Assembly (NCBI GenBank): GCA_023450085.1
Contig: JAEXHI010000005.1
Coordinates: 1-64,000 of the forward strand
Direction: 5' to 3'
DNA: 64,000 nt
From: Bacteroidota bacterium
GTDB lineage: Bacteria > Bacteroidota > Bacteroidia > Sphingobacteriales > Sphingobacteriaceae
Every line of letters begins with the position of its first letter. Position 1 is the first letter of the stretch. Below the pieces are notes generated by a model. The model made no database searches. It was not told the DNA's origin and worked only from the letters and a program-made list of their open reading frames with translations. Below are positions 60,492 through 64,000 of the stretch, one piece after another. Position numbers and translations under genes: made by a program.

Positions 60492-60560
60492 TTATGTGTC
60501 TATGTGGTTGTTTTTTACCGAAAACACAAAAGTTTCCTAAATGAGCTACATAGACATATC
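60492..60560. repeat. Inverted repeat TTATGTGTCTATGTGG
   Basis: GTGTCTATGTGG (in 60492-60507) pairs with CTACATAGACAT (60546-60557) with one mismatch, around a T-rich then A-rich centre. It shares its arm words with 14665-14717. It lies in the 228-bp gap after rtcB, which holds no gene. Confidence 0.65.
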
Positions 60561-60607
60561 GTAAATCACATTAATGAAGTTTTGATGTTTAACTAATTGG
60601 AAAAAGA

Positions 60608-61129
60608 GTGAAAGAAGAATTGATAAGTTTTGCTGCAAAATGGCATGGTGGTCAAATACGTAAGTACACATTTGAGCCTTATATCAGCCATTGTATCGAG
60701 GTTGCTGAGATGGCAGAAGCCAGTCATGTTTCTTTTGGCTTCGAAATAGGGTTATTCCATGATCTATTGGAAGATACTTTATGTTCTACGGAACATATAC
60801 GTGACATCTTGTTTCCTTTTTACTTAAAAAATGAAATTGATTTTATTGTTGATGGCGTAGTCGCATTAACGGATATTTACATTCCGGCCGATTTTCCTCA
60901 TTTAAACAGACAAAAAAGAAAAGTTTTAGAGGCTGAAAGATTAGCAAGCATATTACCCATTTATCAAAGTGTCAAGTATTGTGATTTAATCCATAACACT
61001 AAATCAATAGTTCTTCATGATCCTAAATTTGCCATAAATTATTTAGCTGAAAAACATGATATTCTTAACTTAATGAACAAAGGCGACATCAATCTTTATA
61101 ATGAAGCACTTAAAGATGTTGTTAGATAG
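60608..61129 (+). CDS. HD-domain (p)ppGpp hydrolase-like protein
   Basis: A 173-residue stand-alone HD hydrolase resembling the SpoT/MESH1 hydrolase domain. Seen: FAAKWHGGQIRKYTFEPYIS HCIEVAEM (HCIEV His), GLFHDLLEDT (the HDxxED metal/catalytic motif) and YCDLIHNTKSIV (Asp-x-x-His-Asn). It starts with GTG at 60608. No synthetase domain is attached, so hydrolysis of alarmone or a related nucleotide is expected. It is 228 bp after rtcB and may or may not belong to that locus. Confidence 0.8.
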   Translation: MKEELISFAAKWHGGQIRKYTFEPYISHCIEVAEMAEASHVSFGFEIGLFHDLLEDTLCSTEHIRDILFPFYLKNEIDFIVDGVVALTDIYIPADFPHLNRQKRKVLEAERLASILPIYQSVKYCDLIHNTKSIVLHDPKFAINYLAEKHDILNLMNKGDINLYNEALKDVVR

Positions 61130-61226
61130 AGTCTAGCGTGATGAAAAATCCGTGATGATGTTAGTCGATTAGGATTGGGATTGCTCCATAAAAGTAATCC
61201 CAATCTCATTTTGTAAATATATTTAT

Positions 61227-61242
61227 TATACCAATCGGTATA
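61227..61242. promoter_or_regulatory. TetR operator, copy 1
   Basis: TATACCAATCGGTATA, an imperfect palindrome 24 bp before the TetR start. Its exact reverse complement recurs at 61889-61904. Both the site type (TATACC-GGTATA) and the location fit autoregulation by the TetR protein. Confidence 0.8.
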
Positions 61243-61265
61243 TTTTTGTAGGTTTGTTTCGTTAA

Positions 61266-61871
61266 ATGATGAGCAACATGAGCAAAGCCGAGAAAACAAA
61301 GCAATTGATTATTGAAAAAACAGCTGATATTTTTAATAGCAAGGGCTATGCGGCAACTTCTTTATCAGACATTACCAAAGTTACTGGGCTTACCAAAGGA
61401 AGTATTTATGGCAACTTTGATGATAAAGAAGAGGTGGTCATCGCGGCATTTAAATTCAATGCCAAACGCTTAAGAGATGGGATGTATTTGGCGATCTCTA
61501 AGGAGAAAACTGCTTACGAGCAATTGAAGGCAATGCTTAATTTCTATAAAACCACTTGGAAAAAGGCGGCTTCGCAGGGAGGTTGTCCAATGCTAAATGC
61601 GGCAACCGAAGCAGATGATCATTTGCTATTTCTTCGTGATGCAGTGAAGGAAAACTTTATCGCTTGGCAGAAAAAAATATCAATGATCATAGAGAAAGGT
61701 AAAGCCGAAGGTAGTTTTAAAACTGAATTACAAACAGATGTCTATGCCTATACCTTCATCATGCTGATAGAGGGTGGCATATTGTTGTCTCGTACACTGA
61801 ATCAAATCACGCATTTAAATACGGCACTAGATCGCATCCAATTGATCATAGACCAAGAATTTATCCATTAA
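61266..61871 (+). CDS. TetR/AcrR-family regulator
   Basis: A 201-residue repressor. The N-terminal HTH is clear: KTKQLIIEKTADIFNSKGYA, ATSLSDITKVTGLTKGSIYG and NFDDKEEVVIAAF (residues 8-67). A ligand-binding domain follows (about 75-200; GGCPMLNAATEADDH, as in the TetR_C-type group with the GCPM motif). Two mirrored operators lie before it and before the SDR gene, so it should control itself and the downstream SDR-thioesterase-ketosynthase genes. The inducer is not known. Confidence 0.92.
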   Translation: MMSNMSKAEKTKQLIIEKTADIFNSKGYAATSLSDITKVTGLTKGSIYGNFDDKEEVVIAAFKFNAKRLRDGMYLAISKEKTAYEQLKAMLNFYKTTWKKAASQGGCPMLNAATEADDHLLFLRDAVKENFIAWQKKISMIIEKGKAEGSFKTELQTDVYAYTFIMLIEGGILLSRTLNQITHLNTALDRIQLIIDQEFIH

Positions 61872-61888
61872 ATTTTTTTAACCTAAAA

Positions 61889-61904
61889 TATACCGATTGG
61901 TATA
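61889..61904. promoter_or_regulatory. TetR operator, copy 2
   Basis: TATACCGATTGGTATA, the exact reverse complement of the site at 61227-61242. It lies between the TetR stop and the SDR start (18 bp before the latter), so a second repressed promoter may drive the downstream genes. Confidence 0.8.
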
Positions 61905-61921
61905 ATTAAATTTTAAATATC

Positions 61922-62620
61922 ATGAGAATAGAAAATAACAAAGTTTTTATTTCGGGAGCAACTTCTGGAATAGGATTGGCCATAGCTCGTAAACTTCACG
62001 CTTTAGGCAATCAAATTTTGGTGAATGGCAGAGATAAGAATAAACTGAATGAAACGGTTAGTGAACTAAAAGGCAGTATTGCTATACAAGCTGATTTAAG
62101 TTTGGAGGAAGAGCGTTTAAGGGTGGCGAAACTTATCCAAGAGGAGCATCCGGATTTGAACTGGGTCATCAATAATGCAGGTTTGGCCTATAGCCACTCG
62201 TTGCAAAACGGAGGGAATGCTTTTGAATTGGCAAAAAATGAAATCAATCTTAATTATTTAAGTATTATACACTTTATCGAGTTGTTGTTGCCTCAACTTT
62301 TAGCTAACCAAAACAGTGCTATTGTTAACGTAACTAGTATTGCGGCGTTTAAAGGGCATACCAGTATTCCTACCTATTCTGCTAGTAAAGCAGCTTTGCA
62401 AAATTATACCACCGTACTCCGTGATAGTTTAGCAGAGCAGGAAAATGTTCATGTTTTTGAGTTGATTCCACCTTTAGTGAATACGCCGTTTTCCAAAGAG
62501 ATAGGAGGTGAGCAGCATGGAATTCCTCCAGAGGAAGTAGCTGAAGAACTTTTGGCCGCACTTAGTTTAGATCAATATCAGGTGCCCGTAGGCTTAACTA
62601 AACAGTTTTTTCAATCGTAA
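61922..62620 (+). CDS. Short-chain dehydrogenase/reductase
   Basis: A 232-residue SDR oxidoreductase using NAD(P)H. Seen: ISGATSGIGLAIARKLHALG (TGxxxGIG cofactor loop, here SGATSGIG), NGRDKNKL, VINNAGLAYS (NNAG), Ser in NVTSIAAFKGH and the catalytic YSASKAALQNY (YxxxK). It is somewhat short but complete, close to DltE-like SDRs. It lies after the TetR gene with a TetR operator in front and 12 bp before the thioesterase. Substrate unknown. Confidence 0.9.
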   Translation: MRIENNKVFISGATSGIGLAIARKLHALGNQILVNGRDKNKLNETVSELKGSIAIQADLSLEEERLRVAKLIQEEHPDLNWVINNAGLAYSHSLQNGGNAFELAKNEINLNYLSIIHFIELLLPQLLANQNSAIVNVTSIAAFKGHTSIPTYSASKAALQNYTTVLRDSLAEQENVHVFELIPPLVNTPFSKEIGGEQHGIPPEEVAEELLAALSLDQYQVPVGLTKQFFQS

Positions 62621-62632
62621 TTCAAGGAACTA

Positions 62633-63064
62633 ATGGATGCATTAGAAGCAATGAGGTCTTTCGTTGGGAAAGAATTCGATCGTTCGCCCTCGCCATTTAT
62701 GAGATGGCTGCGACCCGTGGTGGTCTCGGTAGAAAAAGGCAGCTTGGAGTTTAGGTATATAATTAGAGCTGAGTGGTTAAATCCAATGCACAGATTGCAT
62801 GGTGGAGTTACCGCTGCAATAATGGATGATGTGTTGGGTGCAACGATGTTCAGTTTAGATGAACCCTTTCATTATACCACCATTAATAACACCATCGATT
62901 ACTTTTCCGTGGCTCAAGAAAATGATGAAATTACAGCAAAAACTAAAATAATTAAAAAAGGACGACAATTTATCCACGCCGAATGCGAAATTTGGGGGCG
63001 GAATGGAACACGGCTTATTGCTCGTGGAACATCCAATTTATTTAAAACACAGATAAAAAAATGA
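62633..63064 (+). CDS. PaaI-family hotdog thioesterase
   Basis: A 143-residue hotdog-fold acyl-CoA thioesterase. The typical segment HRLHGGVTAAIMDDVLGATM contains the HGG and the acidic catalytic position (Asp), and TINNTIDYFSVAQEND and IKKGRQFIHAECEIW follow the PaaI/YdiI pattern. The stop overlaps the fabF-like start (ATGA), so the genes are translationally coupled. The substrate is probably an acyl-CoA linked to the neighbouring ketosynthase and SDR. Confidence 0.88.
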   Translation: MDALEAMRSFVGKEFDRSPSPFMRWLRPVVVSVEKGSLEFRYIIRAEWLNPMHRLHGGVTAAIMDDVLGATMFSLDEPFHYTTINNTIDYFSVAQENDEITAKTKIIKKGRQFIHAECEIWGRNGTRLIARGTSNLFKTQIKK

Positions 63065-64000
63065 GACGAGTTGTAGTTACAGGGTTAGGGACCATTAATC
63101 CCTTAGGAGATAATGTTGCTGATTTTTGGAAGAATATCGTGGCAGGAAAAAGTGGCTGCGAGCGTGTAACACGTTTTGATGCCTCTCGTTTCCGTTCTCA
63201 AGTAGCCTGCGAAATTAAAGGTTTTGATCCAGCAGCACACTTGGACAGAAACGAAATTAAGCGTACTGACTTATTTACACAATATGCTTTATATGCCGCA
63301 GACCAAGCCATGAAAGACTGTGGTATTGACTTAAGTACTATTGATCCTTTTGATTTTGGTGTGATTTGGGGTAGTGGACAAGGGGGAATGCAAACTTTTG
63401 AAACAGAAGTAGAGAATTATGTGAAAGGAGATTATAACCCTCGTTTCAATCCATTCTTTATCCCTAAACTTTTGGTAAATATGGCTTCGGGCTTGATCTC
63501 GATGAAGTTTGGCTTACAAGGGATTAACTATACGCCAGTTTCGGCATGTGCTACAGGTAATAATGCCATTATGGATGCCTTTAACTATATCAGATTTGGT
63601 AAAGCAAAAATGTTTGTGACAGGTGGCTCTGAAGCAGGAATTACGCCAGCATCATTTGGTGGTTTCGCTGCATTAAAAGCAATGTCGACCAGAAATGATG
63701 ACCCACAGACCGCAAGTAGGCCGTTTGATAAAGATAGAGATGGTTTTGTGATGGGCGAAGGTGCAGGAGCGTTGATTTTGGAAGAATACGAGCATGCAAA
63801 AGCAAGAGGTGCAAAAATTTATGCAGAAGTGGTTGGTGCAGCAATGACTGCTGATGCTTATCATATCACGTCACCACATCCTGAAGGTATTGGTGCTGCA
63901 AAAGCAATGACATTAGCTTTAGAAGAAGCGAATGTAAAGGCAGAGGAGCTGGATTATTTAAATCTACATGCTACTTCAACACCTGTTGGAGATTTAGCTG
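63061..64000 (+). CDS. fabF: Beta-ketoacyl-ACP synthase II (partial, runs off the window)
   Basis: The first 313 codons of a condensing enzyme that extends acyl-ACP with malonyl-ACP. Start: MRRVVVTGLGTINPLGDNVA. The catalytic Cys is in YTPVSACATGNNAIMDAF, and the first catalytic His is in LHATSTPVGD at the very end of the window; DKDRDGFVMGEGAGALILEE is also typical. The 3' end with the second His lies outside. It overlaps the thioesterase gene by 4 bp. Its place in a TetR-controlled SDR/thioesterase cluster suggests an accessory FabF rather than the housekeeping copy, which usually lies beside acpP; that is unconfirmed. Confidence 0.92.
   Translation, partial: MRRVVVTGLGTINPLGDNVADFWKNIVAGKSGCERVTRFDASRFRSQVACEIKGFDPAAHLDRNEIKRTDLFTQYALYAADQAMKDCGIDLSTIDPFDFGVIWGSGQGGMQTFETEVENYVKGDYNPRFNPFFIPKLLVNMASGLISMKFGLQGINYTPVSACATGNNAIMDAFNYIRFGKAKMFVTGGSEAGITPASFGGFAALKAMSTRNDDPQTASRPFDKDRDGFVMGEGAGALILEEYEHAKARGAKIYAEVVGAAMTADAYHITSPHPEGIGAAKAMTLALEEANVKAEELDYLNLHATSTPVGDLA

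Overview
The window looks like chromosomal DNA of a Bacteroidota species, most likely Sphingobacteriaceae and Pedobacter-like. The evidence is a type IX secretion sorting domain with a PorP/SprF partner, TonB receptor and SusD-free surface lipoprotein families, zinc-less sirtuin and WbqC families, promoters of the Bacteroidota type (TTG, about 20-24 nt, TAnnTTTG), and few Shine-Dalgarno sites. Intergenic DNA is full of short palindromic and tandem repeats. No rRNA, canonical tRNA, transposase, prophage or CRISPR array was seen.

Layout. 1-5.0 kb: a large YDG/MBG-repeat adhesin-like protein exported by the type IX system, with its PorP/SprF-like partner. 5.47-13.5 kb: a cobalamin-riboswitch operon with a Bacteroidota promoter, the aptamer, a BtuB-like receptor, four surface lipoproteins (three of beta-propeller type that may be BtuG-like) and a small polytopic membrane protein, closed by a terminator. 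13.9-31.9 kb: housekeeping genes (sirtuin, RNA methyltransferase, galM, nucleoside phosphorylase, ribD, prmC, OmpA lipoprotein, xerD, aroQ, glycosyltransferase, LpxL-like acyltransferase, WbqC, corA, MFS, hemF). 33.0-44.0 kb, minus strand: DPP-IV-like peptidase, LTA-synthase-like sulfatase-fold protein, enoyl-CoA hydratase, ComEC, an HhH plus outer-membrane barrel protein, a PorV/FadL-like barrel and a MerR regulator. 44.2-53.2 kb: alaS, a NERD-domain protein, gatB, a TlpA-like thioredoxin and a response regulator.

54.0-60.4 kb is the most interesting part. It is an RNA-repair locus: a divergent WYL-domain regulator, an intergenic RNA, a soluble slipin/SPFH protein, two different Pol-beta-fold nucleotidyltransferases and the RNA ligase RtcB. 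The RNA at about 55496-55702 holds two tandem circularly permuted tRNA-like modules. Each reads T-arm, acceptor stem closed by a small loop, then D-arm; the second also has an anticodon-like arm. The whole appears closed by a terminal stem. This recalls the tRNA-mimicking Y RNAs of Ro/RtcB operons, but no Ro60 gene is present. Two inverted copies of a 20-bp site flank the divergent promoters and are good candidates for WYL operators. An HD (p)ppGpp-hydrolase-like gene follows.

61.2-64.0 kb: a TetR regulator with two mirror-image operators, then an SDR, a PaaI-type thioesterase and a FabF-type ketosynthase cut off by the window end. Assignments rest on reading motifs by eye; no database search or folding program was run.
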